From Qingrenia yutianensis (GTDB taxonomy: Bacteria > Bacillota > Clostridia > UMGS1810), in NCBI RefSeq assembly GCF_014385105.1, contig NZ_JACRTE010000004.1, positions 186,001-250,000 of the forward strand: a stretch of 64,000 bases of DNA, read 5' to 3'. Of this stretch, positions 18,223-27,823 are shown piece by piece. Within the stretch, counting starts at the first letter, position 1. Each line of letters opens with the position of its first letter. Both the position numbers and the translations under genes were made by a program. The notes below the pieces were generated by a model that saw nothing but the letters and a program-made list of their open reading frames with translations, ran no database searches and was not told where the DNA came from.

Positions 18223-18618
18223 ATGCAGGATATTATGGACAAAGCAAAAGAGCTGGGAATTATGATTGCCGAGAGCGAGGAATTTAAAGCATTTAAGCTT
18301 GCCGAGGCAAATCAGCTTGACGATAAAGAGGCGGTTGAACTTATGATGGAATATCACACAACGCGCGAGGACCTCACAAAAAAAGCATCCAACCCCGACA
18401 TCACAAAAGAGGAATTTGAGGTTATTCAGAACGACGCGAAGGCCGCTTTTGAGAAAATTATGGCGAACAGGAGCATTGCGGCATATGTTGACGCACAGCA
18501 GAATTTTTCTAATCTTATGAGCAAAATCAACGGCATTTTGGGTTACTACGTTTCGGGCAAGGACAACGAGGAAGGCTGTACGGGAAGCTGTTCGTCCTGC
18601 GGCGGATGCCATCACTAA
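18223..18618 (+). CDS. YlbF/YmcA family regulator with C-terminal cysteine cluster
   Basis: Small alpha-helical protein of the Com_YlbF family. In Bacillus the paralogues YlbF (RicF) and YmcA (RicA) work with YaaT (RicT) in an iron-sulphur-containing complex that affects RNase Y processing, sporulation and competence. Residues 1-110 show the helical family pattern; the C-terminus ends in a C-x3-C-x2-C-x2-C arrangement (C119, C123, C126, C129) followed by two His. The tail is a likely Fe-S ligand set. It lies 30 bases after miaB behind AAGGAGAA, so it is probably cotranscribed with it. Confidence 0.85.
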   Translation: MQDIMDKAKELGIMIAESEEFKAFKLAEANQLDDKEAVELMMEYHTTREDLTKKASNPDITKEEFEVIQNDAKAAFEKIMANRSIAAYVDAQQNFSNLMSKINGILGYYVSGKDNEEGCTGSCSSCGGCHH

Positions 18619-18643
18619 TTTTTAGGGAAAGGTTTCTTTGACT

Positions 18644-21256
18644 ATGGCTGATAAAAATGCTGTTACACCTATGATGAAGCAATATTTGCAGGTGAAAGAG
18701 CAGTATAAAGACTGTCTTTTGTTTTTCAGGCTCGGCGACTTTTACGAAATGTTTTTCGACGACGCGCTGATTGCCTCAAAGGTTTTGGAGCTTACGCTCA
18801 CGGGCAGAAACTGCGGACAAGAGGAAAAAGCGCCGATGTGCGGTGTGCCGTATCACAGCGTGCAAAGCTACATTGCACGCCTTGTAAAACAGGGATATAA
18901 GGTTGCAATCTGCGAGCAGATGGAGGATCCGGCGCTTGCAAAAGACATTGTAAAGCGCGACGTTGTGAGGGTTGTAACCCCCGGAACGGCGAACCTTGAT
19001 ATGGCGCTTTCGGACAGTACAAACAATTTTCTTGCGTGCATTTATACCGACGACGAAAATTTCGGCATTTGTTTTGCCGACGTTTCGACGGGCGATTTTT
19101 TCGCGACTTACGGCAGACAGGACATTGCCGAGGGCAAAATGGCAAACGTTATTGCGTGTTACAAGCCGACCGAAATTATCGTGAACCAAAGCGCGCTTAA
19201 ATTTGAAAGAATTTTCGCAAACTTAAAAAAACGCTGTGATTTTTATTTAAGCTATGTTCCCGACGAGGATTTTGAACTTGCGGACTGCGAAAACAGAGTG
19301 AGAGAAAAATTCGGCGCGTATTCCGAGTCGGAACAGGCGCTCGGCGAAAATAAATATGCTCTCCGCGCCGCGGGCGGTGCACTCAAATATCTTGACGACA
19401 CGCAGAAAGTGTCGCTTTCAAACATTTCAAATGCGAGCGTTTACAATTCGTCGTCTTTTGTTGAAATCGACCTTTCGTCGCGCAGAAATCTTGAGCTTAC
19501 CGAAACAATGCGCGACAAGGGCAAAAAAGGCTCGCTTTTGGGAATACTCGACAAAACGTCCACAAGTATGGGCGCGCGCCTTTTGAGAAAATGGATTGAA
19601 CAGCCTCTTATAAATTCGGACGAGATAAATATGCGTCTTGACGCGGTGGAGTTTTTTGTAAAAAACATCGCCGTGCGCTCCGAGGCGGTTAAAGCGCTCG
19701 GCGGAATAGGCGACATTGAAAGAATTATGTCAAAGGTGGTTTACGGTTCGGTGAATGCGCGCGAACTGGTGGCGCTCAAAAACAGTCTTTTGTTTCTTTC
19801 TGAAATAAAACAGGTTTCAAAAGATTTTGAAACGCCGTATTTAACGCGCATTGCGGAAAGCCTTGACGCGGCAACCGATTTGTATAAACTTATAAATTCC
19901 GCGTTTGTTGACGACCCTCCGCTGACCGTGCGCGAGGGCGGTATGATAAAACCCGGGTTCGACCCCGAACTTGACAAAATTAAAGACACCGTTAAAAACG
20001 GCGCGCGCATTATCGCGGAAATTGAGGCGAGAGAGCGCGAGGCGACGGGTGTTAAAAACCTTAAAATTTCATACAACCGAGTTTTCGGATATTATATTGA
20101 AATCACAAAATCGAACATCGACAAAGCGCCCGACAGATATATAAGGAAGCAAACGCTTACAAACTGTGAAAGATATATCACCGAGGAGCTTAAAGATGTG
20201 GAAAACACCATTCTCGGCGCAAACGAGCGCGTCACTGCGATTGAATATGACGATTTCTGCGCGGTGCGCGACGCGGTTAGCCGAAATATGGACAGAATTC
20301 TTCTTCAGGCAAAGCTTGTTGCGGTGATAGACGTTTTGTCGTCGTTCGCGCTTGTTGCCGAGTCGAACGGCTATGTTAAGCCGGCGGTGGACGACAGCGA
20401 TGTTATCGACATTAAAAACGGCAGACACCCGATAGTCGAGAAGTTTTTGACCGACTCGCTTTTTGTGCCGAACGATACATATCTTGACACCGACAAAAAC
20501 AGGTTTGCGATTATAACCGGTCCGAATATGGCAGGTAAATCGACATATATGCGCCAGACGGCGGTTATCGCGGTGATGGCGCAAATCGGCAGTTTTGTGC
20601 CGGCGAGCGAGTGCCGAATAGGCGTTGTGGACAAAATTTTCACACGCGTCGGCGCGTCGGACGATTTGGCGGCAGGGCAGAGTACGTTTATGGTTGAAAT
20701 GAACGAGGTTGCAAACATTTTGAACAATTCGACCAAAAAAAGCCTGCTCATTTTGGACGAAATCGGACGCGGAACAAGCACGTTTGACGGACTTTCAATC
20801 GCGTGGGCGGTGGTGGAATATTTGAGCGACAAAAACCTTATCGGCGCAAAATCGCTTTTTGCAACCCACTATCACGAGCTTATCGCCCTTGAGGACGAAA
20901 TTGACGGCGTGAACAACTATTCCATTGCGGTTAAAAAGCACGGCGACGATATAACATTCCTGCGCAAAATCGTAAAAGGCGGAACCGACGACAGTTTCGG
21001 TATTGAGGTTGCACATCTTGCGGGCGTGCCGAAAAAGGTTGTTTCGCGCGCAAAAGAAATTTTGGCGAACATTGAAAAAGGCGAATTTTCGCACGAGCAC
21101 AAAAGCATAAGCTATGATGCCGGCAAGACGTCAAGCGAGGAAATTTCAAACAAGGTTATCGGAATGATTAAAAATTACGATATTTCAACGCTCACGCCGA
21201 TTGAGGCGCTGAACGAAATTTATAAACTTCAGAAAATTGTTTCGGAAAACGAATAA
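18644..21256 (+). CDS. mutS: DNA mismatch repair ATPase MutS
   Basis: Recognises mismatches and starts repair. The N-terminal mismatch-binding domain has the Phe-x-Glu element in GDFYEMFFDDA. The C-terminal ATPase carries Walker A GPNMAGKST at about 626-634 and Walker B LLILDEIGRGTSTFDG. Length about 870 is typical of bacterial MutS. A TTG two codons upstream (18638) is an alternative start, closer to the AAAGG ribosome site. mutL follows after 25 bases, the standard mutSL arrangement. Confidence 0.98.
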   Translation: MADKNAVTPMMKQYLQVKEQYKDCLLFFRLGDFYEMFFDDALIASKVLELTLTGRNCGQEEKAPMCGVPYHSVQSYIARLVKQGYKVAICEQMEDPALAKDIVKRDVVRVVTPGTANLDMALSDSTNNFLACIYTDDENFGICFADVSTGDFFATYGRQDIAEGKMANVIACYKPTEIIVNQSALKFERIFANLKKRCDFYLSYVPDEDFELADCENRVREKFGAYSESEQALGENKYALRAAGGALKYLDDTQKVSLSNISNASVYNSSSFVEIDLSSRRNLELTETMRDKGKKGSLLGILDKTSTSMGARLLRKWIEQPLINSDEINMRLDAVEFFVKNIAVRSEAVKALGGIGDIERIMSKVVYGSVNARELVALKNSLLFLSEIKQVSKDFETPYLTRIAESLDAATDLYKLINSAFVDDPPLTVREGGMIKPGFDPELDKIKDTVKNGARIIAEIEAREREATGVKNLKISYNRVFGYYIEITKSNIDKAPDRYIRKQTLTNCERYITEELKDVENTILGANERVTAIEYDDFCAVRDAVSRNMDRILLQAKLVAVIDVLSSFALVAESNGYVKPAVDDSDVIDIKNGRHPIVEKFLTDSLFVPNDTYLDTDKNRFAIITGPNMAGKSTYMRQTAVIAVMAQIGSFVPASECRIGVVDKIFTRVGASDDLAAGQSTFMVEMNEVANILNNSTKKSLLILDEIGRGTSTFDGLSIAWAVVEYLSDKNLIGAKSLFATHYHELIALEDEIDGVNNYSIAVKKHGDDITFLRKIVKGGTDDSFGIEVAHLAGVPKKVVSRAKEILANIEKGEFSHEHKSISYDAGKTSSEEISNKVIGMIKNYDISTLTPIEALNEIYKLQKIVSENE

Positions 21257-21281
21257 ATCCGAGATATAAGGAGGTGCGTTT

Positions 21282-23396
21282 ATGGGAAAAATCAACGTTT
21301 TAACAGAAGAGGTCGCAAATATGATTTCCGCAGGCGAGGTGGTAGAGCGTCCCGCATCGGTGGTAAAAGAGCTTGTGGAAAATTCCGTAGACGCAGGCGC
21401 TGCAAGTGTTACCGTCGAGATTAAAAACGGCGGTATGTCGTATATCCGCGTGACCGACAACGGCGGAGGAATTGAGAAAGACGACCTTAAAACCGCGTTT
21501 CTGCCTCACGCGACAAGCAAAATCAAAAACGGCGCCGACCTTGCAAAAATTATGACGCTCGGTTTCCGCGGAGAGGCGCTTGCAAGCATTGCGGCGGTGT
21601 CGTCGGTTGAGGTTTTCACCAAAACAAAAGCCGATAATTTCGGTTCGCTCATCACCGTAAAAGGCGGAAAAGTTCTTGAGGAGGACGAAACGGGCTGTGC
21701 GGACGGCACGACGGTTATCGTGCGCGATTTGTTTTTCAACACGCCGGCGCGTATGAAATTTTTGAAGAAAGATTCGGCGGAAACGGCGTATATCACCGAC
21801 GTGATGAACAAGGTGATTTTGGGAAATCCGTCGGTCGCGGTGAAATACATAAGTCAGTCAAAAACGGTGACGTCGGCAGGCGACGGAAACTTAAAAAATG
21901 CGATTTTTGCCGTTTACGGCGCGGATTACGCAAAAAATATAATCGAGGTTGACTATTCCGACGAAAATATCCGCGTATCGGGATTTATCGGAAATTCGCA
22001 GATTTCGCGCAACACGCGCGCGTATCAGACATTTTTTATAAACGGCAGAAATTTTGTCAGCAGAGCACTTTCCGCGGCGCTTTCCGAGGGGTTCAAAAAC
22101 ACCGTTATGGTGGGAAAATTCCCGTTTGCGGTGCTGAATGTTGAGGTAAATCCCGCGTTTGTGGACGTTAACGTTCACCCCACAAAAATGGAGGTGCGTT
22201 TTTCGGACGACAAAAAGGTTTTCGAGGCGGTTTACTGGGCGGTGAAAAACGCGCTGGAGAAAAAGCGCGTCGTGCCCGAAATGAAAATGCCCGAGAGAAA
22301 GGCTGAAAAGAAGAAATTCGACGTTCCGGAGGGCATAAAAAAGTCAAATCAGATTGACATAAACCTTTTGCGCGACGCGTTTGTAAAGCCTAAAGGAAGC
22401 TATCGCGCGGACAAAACGGATATAAAAATTTCCGATATTAAACCTGATATTAAAAAAGAAGAAAACACCGAAATCAAATCGGAAAAACATATAAATAGTG
22501 AAGAGAAAGTTTCAGATACTCAAAACGGCGCGGTTAACACTCAAATTCCGAGAGCCGAGCGCGTCACGATTGACGATTTAAAGCCGAAAGCGGACACAAA
22601 AACGTTAAACGACGAGGGCGAATATTATCCCGACGACGAATTTGTGCGCACTGCGTCAAAAGCCGAAACGTATGAAAGCATAAAAAAGACTTCGGAAAAT
22701 TCCGAAAAAAATGCGGTAAAGGAGAGCGAAACCGCCGATTACAGCGCAAAGCTCAATGTATATGAAAATGACGGCAGCGAAAGGAATGTGCAAACAAACG
22801 GCGCAAACCTTAAAGCCGGAATAGATTTCAGAATTGTGGGGCAGATTTTTTCAACATATATAATAATTGAAAAAAGCGGTGAAATGTGCATTATCGACCA
22901 GCACGCCGCGCACGAGAGGCTCTATTTTGAAGAGTTTGCCGAGGACTACAAAAACAAGAGCATTCTGTCGCAGATTATGCTCATTCCTGCTACGGTAAAC
23001 CTTGCGCCGACGCTTTTTGAAACGGTGTCGGCAAACAAAGAATTTTTTAATTCGCTCGGTTTTGAAATCGACGGTTTCGGCGACAATGTAGTTATAGTAA
23101 GAAAAATCCCGGCAGCGCTGGAGGGTTGCAGTATTGACGGATTGGTTGTTGAAATCGCAGAAATTCTGCAAAACAAAAGCAAGGTCGATTTAACCGATTT
23201 GTCGGAAATTTCGCTGCACACAATGGCGTGCAAGCGCGCCGTAAAGGGCAATACTCCGCTTTCGTTTAAGGAAATGGAGGACCTTGTGCAAAATGTTTAC
23301 ACACTCGGAAACATAAACACCTGTCCGCACGGGCGCCCGATAGAAATAAAAATGAGCAAAAAAGATTTGGAAAAAGAGTTTAAAAGGATTGTCTGA
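21282..23396 (+). CDS. mutL: DNA mismatch repair protein MutL (endonuclease type)
   Basis: GHKL ATPase that couples MutS to strand incision. N-terminal motifs: ELVENSVDAGA, DNGGGI and GFRGEALASIA. A variable charged linker covers roughly residues 340-500. The C-terminal dimer domain contains DQHAAHE at about 539-545, with ACKRAVKGN and CPHGRP near the end: the metal-binding endonuclease motif set of organisms without MutH. Start ATG 21282 follows AAGGAGGTG. It overlaps miaA by one base. Confidence 0.98.
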   Translation: MGKINVLTEEVANMISAGEVVERPASVVKELVENSVDAGAASVTVEIKNGGMSYIRVTDNGGGIEKDDLKTAFLPHATSKIKNGADLAKIMTLGFRGEALASIAAVSSVEVFTKTKADNFGSLITVKGGKVLEEDETGCADGTTVIVRDLFFNTPARMKFLKKDSAETAYITDVMNKVILGNPSVAVKYISQSKTVTSAGDGNLKNAIFAVYGADYAKNIIEVDYSDENIRVSGFIGNSQISRNTRAYQTFFINGRNFVSRALSAALSEGFKNTVMVGKFPFAVLNVEVNPAFVDVNVHPTKMEVRFSDDKKVFEAVYWAVKNALEKKRVVPEMKMPERKAEKKKFDVPEGIKKSNQIDINLLRDAFVKPKGSYRADKTDIKISDIKPDIKKEENTEIKSEKHINSEEKVSDTQNGAVNTQIPRAERVTIDDLKPKADTKTLNDEGEYYPDDEFVRTASKAETYESIKKTSENSEKNAVKESETADYSAKLNVYENDGSERNVQTNGANLKAGIDFRIVGQIFSTYIIIEKSGEMCIIDQHAAHERLYFEEFAEDYKNKSILSQIMLIPATVNLAPTLFETVSANKEFFNSLGFEIDGFGDNVVIVRKIPAALEGCSIDGLVVEIAEILQNKSKVDLTDLSEISLHTMACKRAVKGNTPLSFKEMEDLVQNVYTLGNINTCPHGRPIEIKMSKKDLEKEFKRIV

Positions 23397-24358
23397 TGAC
23401 TGATAAAAACAGAATTTTTGCCGCCGCGATTGTGGGACCCACGGGCGTCGGCAAAACAAAAACGTCGGTTTTGCTGGCAAAAAAGATAAACGCGCAGATT
23501 GTTTCCGCCGATTCTATGCAGGTTTACAGGCATATGGATATCGGCACGGCAAAAGCGGCGGAGGACGAAATGTGCGGTGTTAAGCACTATATGCTTTCGG
23601 TTGCCGAGCCGTGGGAGGAATACAACGTTGTGCGGTATGCCGGTGAGGCTAAAAAGGCAGTAAACGAAATTTTTGAAAACGGTTTTTTTCCGCTCGTAGT
23701 GGGCGGTACGGGGCTTTATGCCGACGCACTTTTAAACGGCACCGATTTTTCCGTTACGGCAAATGATGAGGAATACAGGGAATATCTTAAAAAAACCGCC
23801 GAGGAAAAAGGCAGTGAATATCTTCACGCAATGCTCGAAAAAATTGATAAAGAAAGTGCGGAAAAAATTCACTGCAACAATGTGAAAAGAGTTATCCGTG
23901 CGCTGGAAATTTATCACGTTACGGGCAAAACAAAAACCGAAAACGACAGTGACGCAAACAAAAACGCAAACGGCATAGACTGCGTTAAAATCGGGCTTTA
24001 TCTTGAAAATGCCGTTCTCTACGAAAGAATAAACGCGCGAGTGGACGGGATGATAAAAAACGGTCTTATCGGCGAGGTTGAAAAAATCTTAAAAAGCGAA
24101 AGAGGCTTTTCAAAAACGTCGTCGCAGGCAATCGGCTACCGCGAAATTATAGATTATTTAAACGGCAAAACAACGCTTTTTGAGGCGACAGAGCTTTTAA
24201 AACGCAATTCGCGCCGATATGCAAAGCGCCAGTACACCTGGTTTATGCGCGACAAAAGCATAAATTGGATTGACGCAAAAAATTTACCGTGCGAAAAAAT
24301 GGCGGGACTATGCGAAGAAATTATAAACAATGCGAAAAGGGAGAGAAACATTTTATGA
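23396..24358 (+). CDS. miaA: tRNA dimethylallyltransferase
   Basis: Transfers a dimethylallyl group to A37 of tRNAs reading UNN codons; the product is the substrate of MiaB. Walker A GPTGVGKTKT is near residues 13-22, followed by VSADSMQVYRHMDIGTAK, a MiaA signature; SSQAIGYREI and KRQYTWFMRD appear in the C-terminal half. 320 residues. The start overlaps the mutL stop by one base and the end overlaps hfq by 4 bases, so mutL-miaA-hfq are translationally linked. Confidence 0.97.
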   Translation: MTDKNRIFAAAIVGPTGVGKTKTSVLLAKKINAQIVSADSMQVYRHMDIGTAKAAEDEMCGVKHYMLSVAEPWEEYNVVRYAGEAKKAVNEIFENGFFPLVVGGTGLYADALLNGTDFSVTANDEEYREYLKKTAEEKGSEYLHAMLEKIDKESAEKIHCNNVKRVIRALEIYHVTGKTKTENDSDANKNANGIDCVKIGLYLENAVLYERINARVDGMIKNGLIGEVEKILKSERGFSKTSSQAIGYREIIDYLNGKTTLFEATELLKRNSRRYAKRQYTWFMRDKSINWIDAKNLPCEKMAGLCEEIINNAKRERNIL

Positions 24359-24582
24359 AACAGACAAATTTTCAGGACGTATTTTTGAATGCTGTGAGAA
24401 AAGAAAAGGTTGACGTTACCGTTTACCTTACAAACGGTTTTCAGTTCAACGGTCAGGTGAGAAGCTTTGACAATTTCACAATTATGCTTGAAGTAAACGG
24501 CAAAGAACAGCTTGTTTTCAAACACGCGGTGTCTACGATTATTCCGCGCCGCGCGGTTGATTTTTCAAAATACGAAAACTGA
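24355..24582 (+). CDS. hfq: RNA chaperone Hfq
   Basis: Sm-like RNA-binding protein that helps small RNAs pair with mRNAs. 75 residues with Sm1 (VTVYLTNGFQFNGQVRSFDNFTIML) and Sm2 (LVFKHAVSTIIP) motifs. The start ATG 24355 follows AAAAGGGAGAG and overlaps the miaA stop; the reading frame extends upstream inside miaA but without Hfq similarity. The miaA-hfq order is widely conserved. There is almost no C-terminal tail, as in other Gram-positive Hfq proteins. Confidence 0.97.
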   Translation: MKQTNFQDVFLNAVRKEKVDVTVYLTNGFQFNGQVRSFDNFTIMLEVNGKEQLVFKHAVSTIIPRRAVDFSKYEN

Positions 24583-24618
24583 TTTGTGATAAAAATTTGA
24601 TTTGGCGGTGACGCAGGG

Positions 24619-25809
24619 TTGAATAAAAAATATACAAAACTTTTACTTGTTTGCGCGGTTTTAGCGGTTGTTCTCATTTCGTATTTTATGGTTAATCCGG
24701 CGTCCGGCAAGGAAATGGTTTTTTCGGGAAGTATGGAAAACACCACAAAGCATATGGGAATTATAATCCGCAGCGAACAGAAAATCGACACAAACCTTTC
24801 GGGTACAATTTCCGCTAAAGTTGCGGACGGCACGCTTGTGCCGGCAGGAAAGCTTATCGCCTCGGTTGTAAACGAAAACGCCGACAGTGAGGTTCAGGCA
24901 AATCTTGCGAAAATCAACAAACGCATAGACGAGCTTGAAAGCGCAAAAAAGGTGAGCGACAATTTTACAGACGACGTTTACAAGCTGGACAGCAAAATTT
25001 CCGAAAAGGTTTCAAGCCTTGTCTACTACACGAATATCGGCGACAACAAAAAAATAACCGAAACCAAGGCGGAGATTTCCGCTTTGTACGACAAGAAAAA
25101 TAAGGTCGATTCGTCGGGCGCGGCAATAAAAACCGATTTGGAAAACCTCACCGCGCAGAAAAACGAGCTTGAAGCACAGCTTGCAGAGTTTGAGCAGAAC
25201 GTTTATGCGCCGACGCCGGGAGTGTTTATATCACACACCGACGGCTACGAGGACGTTTTGAGCGTTGACAACGCAAAGAATTTGAAATATTCCGATTTTA
25301 AAAATATCGCCGAAACACTCAAAAAGAATGAGGAAAAAGGCGGAGAAGAAAAAAACGAAATCAAGCTTATTGACAACTATATGTGGTGCGTTGCTCTTGC
25401 CGCGGACAAGGACAGATGTGCCGATTTTGAAGTCGGCGAGGAGGTTTTTATCCGCATAAACGACGACAGCAGAAACATCAAGGGCAACATTATGTCCATC
25501 TCGGACGATAAGGGTTCAAATCACGTTATTGTGGTGAGCACCACGGCATACGACGCAGATTCGTATATGCAGCGCTCGGTTGACGTTGAGCTTATCAAAA
25601 ATATTTATTCGGGACTTAAAGTTCCCGTGAGCGCGCTCACCAAAAAAGACGGCGTTGACGGCGTTTATGTGGTTAACGACAATACCGAAAAGTTTAAAAC
25701 GGTTGAGATTATTTATAAAGATGAAAAATACGCGATTGTAAGAGAAAACAATGCCGACGCAAACGCGCTTTTGCTTTACGACGAGGTTTCAACGTCGCCA
25801 AAGCATTAG
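24619..25809 (+). CDS. HlyD-like membrane-anchored adaptor protein
   Basis: 396-residue protein with one N-terminal hydrophobic helix (about 8-25), then an extracellular region. A biotinyl/lipoyl-like barrel half (IIIRSEQKIDTNLSGTI, DGTLVPAGKLIASV) precedes a long coiled-coil hairpin (about residues 85-190, rich in Lys/Glu/Leu), then beta-rich C-terminal domains with VPVSALTKKDGVDGVYVV. This is the plan of HlyD-type adaptors. Start is TTG 24619 behind GGCGGTGA. Genes of this kind often sit just before yggS-sepF in Clostridia; no exporter partner is adjacent, and its role here is unknown. Confidence 0.75.
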   Translation: MNKKYTKLLLVCAVLAVVLISYFMVNPASGKEMVFSGSMENTTKHMGIIIRSEQKIDTNLSGTISAKVADGTLVPAGKLIASVVNENADSEVQANLAKINKRIDELESAKKVSDNFTDDVYKLDSKISEKVSSLVYYTNIGDNKKITETKAEISALYDKKNKVDSSGAAIKTDLENLTAQKNELEAQLAEFEQNVYAPTPGVFISHTDGYEDVLSVDNAKNLKYSDFKNIAETLKKNEEKGGEEKNEIKLIDNYMWCVALAADKDRCADFEVGEEVFIRINDDSRNIKGNIMSISDDKGSNHVIVVSTTAYDADSYMQRSVDVELIKNIYSGLKVPVSALTKKDGVDGVYVVNDNTEKFKTVEIIYKDEKYAIVRENNADANALLLYDEVSTSPKH

Positions 25810-25857
25810 CAAAACGGCAAAAGTTTCAAAAAATTTTTAATCGGGAGCTGACGGATT

Positions 25858-26535
25858 TTGAGTATTGCTGAAAACATAGAAAAAGTAAGGCAAAACATTA
25901 AAACGGCGTGTGAAAGGTCGGGCAGAAATTATGAAGATGTGACGATTCTCGGCGTGACAAAAACCGTCGGGGTTGACGACATTATGTGCGCCGTAAATGA
26001 GGGAATTTGCGACCTCGGCGAAAACAGGGTTCAGGAATTTATGGAAAAATACGACAAAATTCCGGGCGTTAAATGGCACATAATCGGGCATCTTCAAACA
26101 AACAAAGTAAAATACATAATCGGCAAAACAAAGCTTATCCACTCGGTTGACACGTTAAAACTTGCCGAAGAAATCGAACGTCTTTCAAAAAAGCAAAATG
26201 TTACGACTGATATTCTGCTCGAAGTTAACATTTCGGGCGAAGAGTCGAAAAGCGGTATGAGCGAGGGCGAAATTTTGCCGATACTTGAAAAAATTGAAGA
26301 ATTTTCGTCGGTAAAGGTGCGCGGATTTATGACAATGGCGCCGAAATTTGCGTCCGAGGACGAAATTCGTCAAATTTTTAGAAAATTATATAAAATTTTT
26401 GTTGACATATCGCGAAAAAAATATAATAATATTAGTATGGACTATTTGTCGATGGGAATGAGCTCCGATTACACCGTTGCGGCGGAGGAGGGCGCAAACA
26501 TTGTGCGCATAGGCTCGAAAATTTTTAAAGAGTAA
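25858..26535 (+). CDS. yggS: YggS family pyridoxal phosphate homeostasis protein
   Basis: PLP-binding TIM-barrel protein (YggS/PLPBP) that affects vitamin B6 and amino acid homeostasis; no catalytic activity is established for the family. VTILGVTKTV contains the PLP lysine; LGENRVQE, WHIIGHLQTNKVKYI, LIHSVDTLKLA and MGMSSDYTVAAEEGANIVRIGSKIF are signature segments. 225 residues. Start TTG 25858 follows TCGGGAGCTG. As in many Gram-positives it precedes sepF, ylmH and divIVA, in a cell-division cluster. Confidence 0.95.
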   Translation: MSIAENIEKVRQNIKTACERSGRNYEDVTILGVTKTVGVDDIMCAVNEGICDLGENRVQEFMEKYDKIPGVKWHIIGHLQTNKVKYIIGKTKLIHSVDTLKLAEEIERLSKKQNVTTDILLEVNISGEESKSGMSEGEILPILEKIEEFSSVKVRGFMTMAPKFASEDEIRQIFRKLYKIFVDISRKKYNNISMDYLSMGMSSDYTVAAEEGANIVRIGSKIFKE

Positions 26536-26604
26536 ATTAAAACATTAAATTTTAACATAAAATTTTTTCATAAAAGTAAAATATTTGAAATGGAGATTGG
26601 TGTT

Positions 26605-27042
26605 ATGGCAAACTTTATGGACAAGGTTACAAATTTTCTGGGACTCGGCAGTGAGGACAACGACGAGGCGATAGACGCGGTTATGCCCGAAGAAAGGGAG
26701 GAACAGCGCCCGTCTTTCACACCGTCGCGCAAAAATAAAGTGGTTAACATTCACACAACCACACAGCTTAAGGTTGTTATCATTCAGCCGACCGCTTATT
26801 CGGACGCGCAGGAAATTGCCGATCATTTGAAGTCGAAAAAACCCGTTGTTGTCAACCTTGAAAAGCTTGACAAGGACGTTGCGGTTAAGATTGTAAACTT
26901 TTTGAGCGGTGCGGTTTATGCGCTGGACGGCAGTATGCAGAAGGTTTCAAACGGAATTTTGCTTCTCGCGCCGTACAATGTCGGCATTATGGGCGACTTC
27001 GGCGAGGAGCTTAAAATGCACGGCCTTTTTGACGCCGAATAA
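26605..27042 (+). CDS. sepF: Cell division protein SepF
   Basis: FtsZ-binding protein that aligns and tethers the division ring. An N-terminal amphipathic start (MANFMDKVTNFLGLG) that would bind membrane is followed by an acidic linker, then the conserved domain with QPTAYSDAQEIADHLKSKKP, VVVNLEKLDKDVAVKIVNFLSG and GSMQKVSNGILLLAPYNV. 145 residues. I start at ATG 26605, ten bases after GGAG; an ATG five codons upstream lies within the ribosome site. It overlaps ylmH by one base. Confidence 0.96.
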   Translation: MANFMDKVTNFLGLGSEDNDEAIDAVMPEEREEQRPSFTPSRKNKVVNIHTTTQLKVVIIQPTAYSDAQEIADHLKSKKPVVVNLEKLDKDVAVKIVNFLSGAVYALDGSMQKVSNGILLLAPYNVGIMGDFGEELKMHGLFDAE

Positions 27043-27812
27043 TGGACAAGCTTAAATTTTTGTCGGGCATAGACGGCATTGAACGCAAAAATTTGTTTTC
27101 GCTCATTTTTGACAGAATTAAAAAAAGCGAATTTTCGGACAGCGTAAGTTTTACGCCGTTTCTGACGCCTGCCGACGCGATTTTGCTTGAAAAAAAGCTT
27201 TCGTCGGCGCATTTTGAAAATTATTCGTCATTCGGCGGATACGACGGCGCGGAAAGGAAAATTTTCGCGTTCGGCGAGTGCGGAAAAGATGATTTTCCGC
27301 TTGTTAAGCTTAAAATTTCAACGCGCGACAAAAGCGTTTTTGAACACAGAGATTATCTCGGCTCGGTGCTTTCGCTCGGAATTAAACGCGAAAAAATAGG
27401 GGATATTATGATTTTATCCGATTTTGCGGTTATGTTTGCGGATGCCGATATTGCCGATTTTCTCAAGTTGGAACTTAAAAAAATTGCACGCGCAAACGTT
27501 AAATGCGAAATTTTTGACGGCGATTTTGATTTTGACGGCGAGCGCGAATTTGACGAAGTGACAAAAACCGTGACGTCGTTAAGGCTGGACTGTGTTGTGA
27601 GCGCGTTTTGCTCAAAATCGCGCGCGGTTTCGGACGCTCTTATCACAGAGGGCAGAGTTTTTCTAAACTATGAATGTGAAAAAAATTTGTCAAAGCAGGT
27701 TTCAAATAATGATGTTTTGACGGTGCGCGGTTTCGGCAAGGGCATAATTTTGACCGATTTTCCGCTCACTAAAAAGAATAAACGCCGTATTTGCGTTAAA
27801 TATTATGTATGA
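27042..27812 (+). CDS. ylmH: YlmH family RNA-binding protein (S4 domain)
   Basis: 256-residue protein of the YlmH family: an N-terminal region with FTPFLTPADAILLEKKL and a RDYLGSVLSLGIKREKIGDI block, and a C-terminal S4 RNA-binding domain (about 175-240, LRLDCVVSAFCSKSRAVSDALITEGRVFLNY). In Bacillus YlmH acts on stalled ribosomes as a quality-control factor, besides its location in the division cluster. The start overlaps the sepF stop; divIVA follows after 11 bases. Confidence 0.92.
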   Translation: MDKLKFLSGIDGIERKNLFSLIFDRIKKSEFSDSVSFTPFLTPADAILLEKKLSSAHFENYSSFGGYDGAERKIFAFGECGKDDFPLVKLKISTRDKSVFEHRDYLGSVLSLGIKREKIGDIMILSDFAVMFADADIADFLKLELKKIARANVKCEIFDGDFDFDGEREFDEVTKTVTSLRLDCVVSAFCSKSRAVSDALITEGRVFLNYECEKNLSKQVSNNDVLTVRGFGKGIILTDFPLTKKNKRRICVKYYV

Positions 27813-27823
27813 GGTGATTTAAG

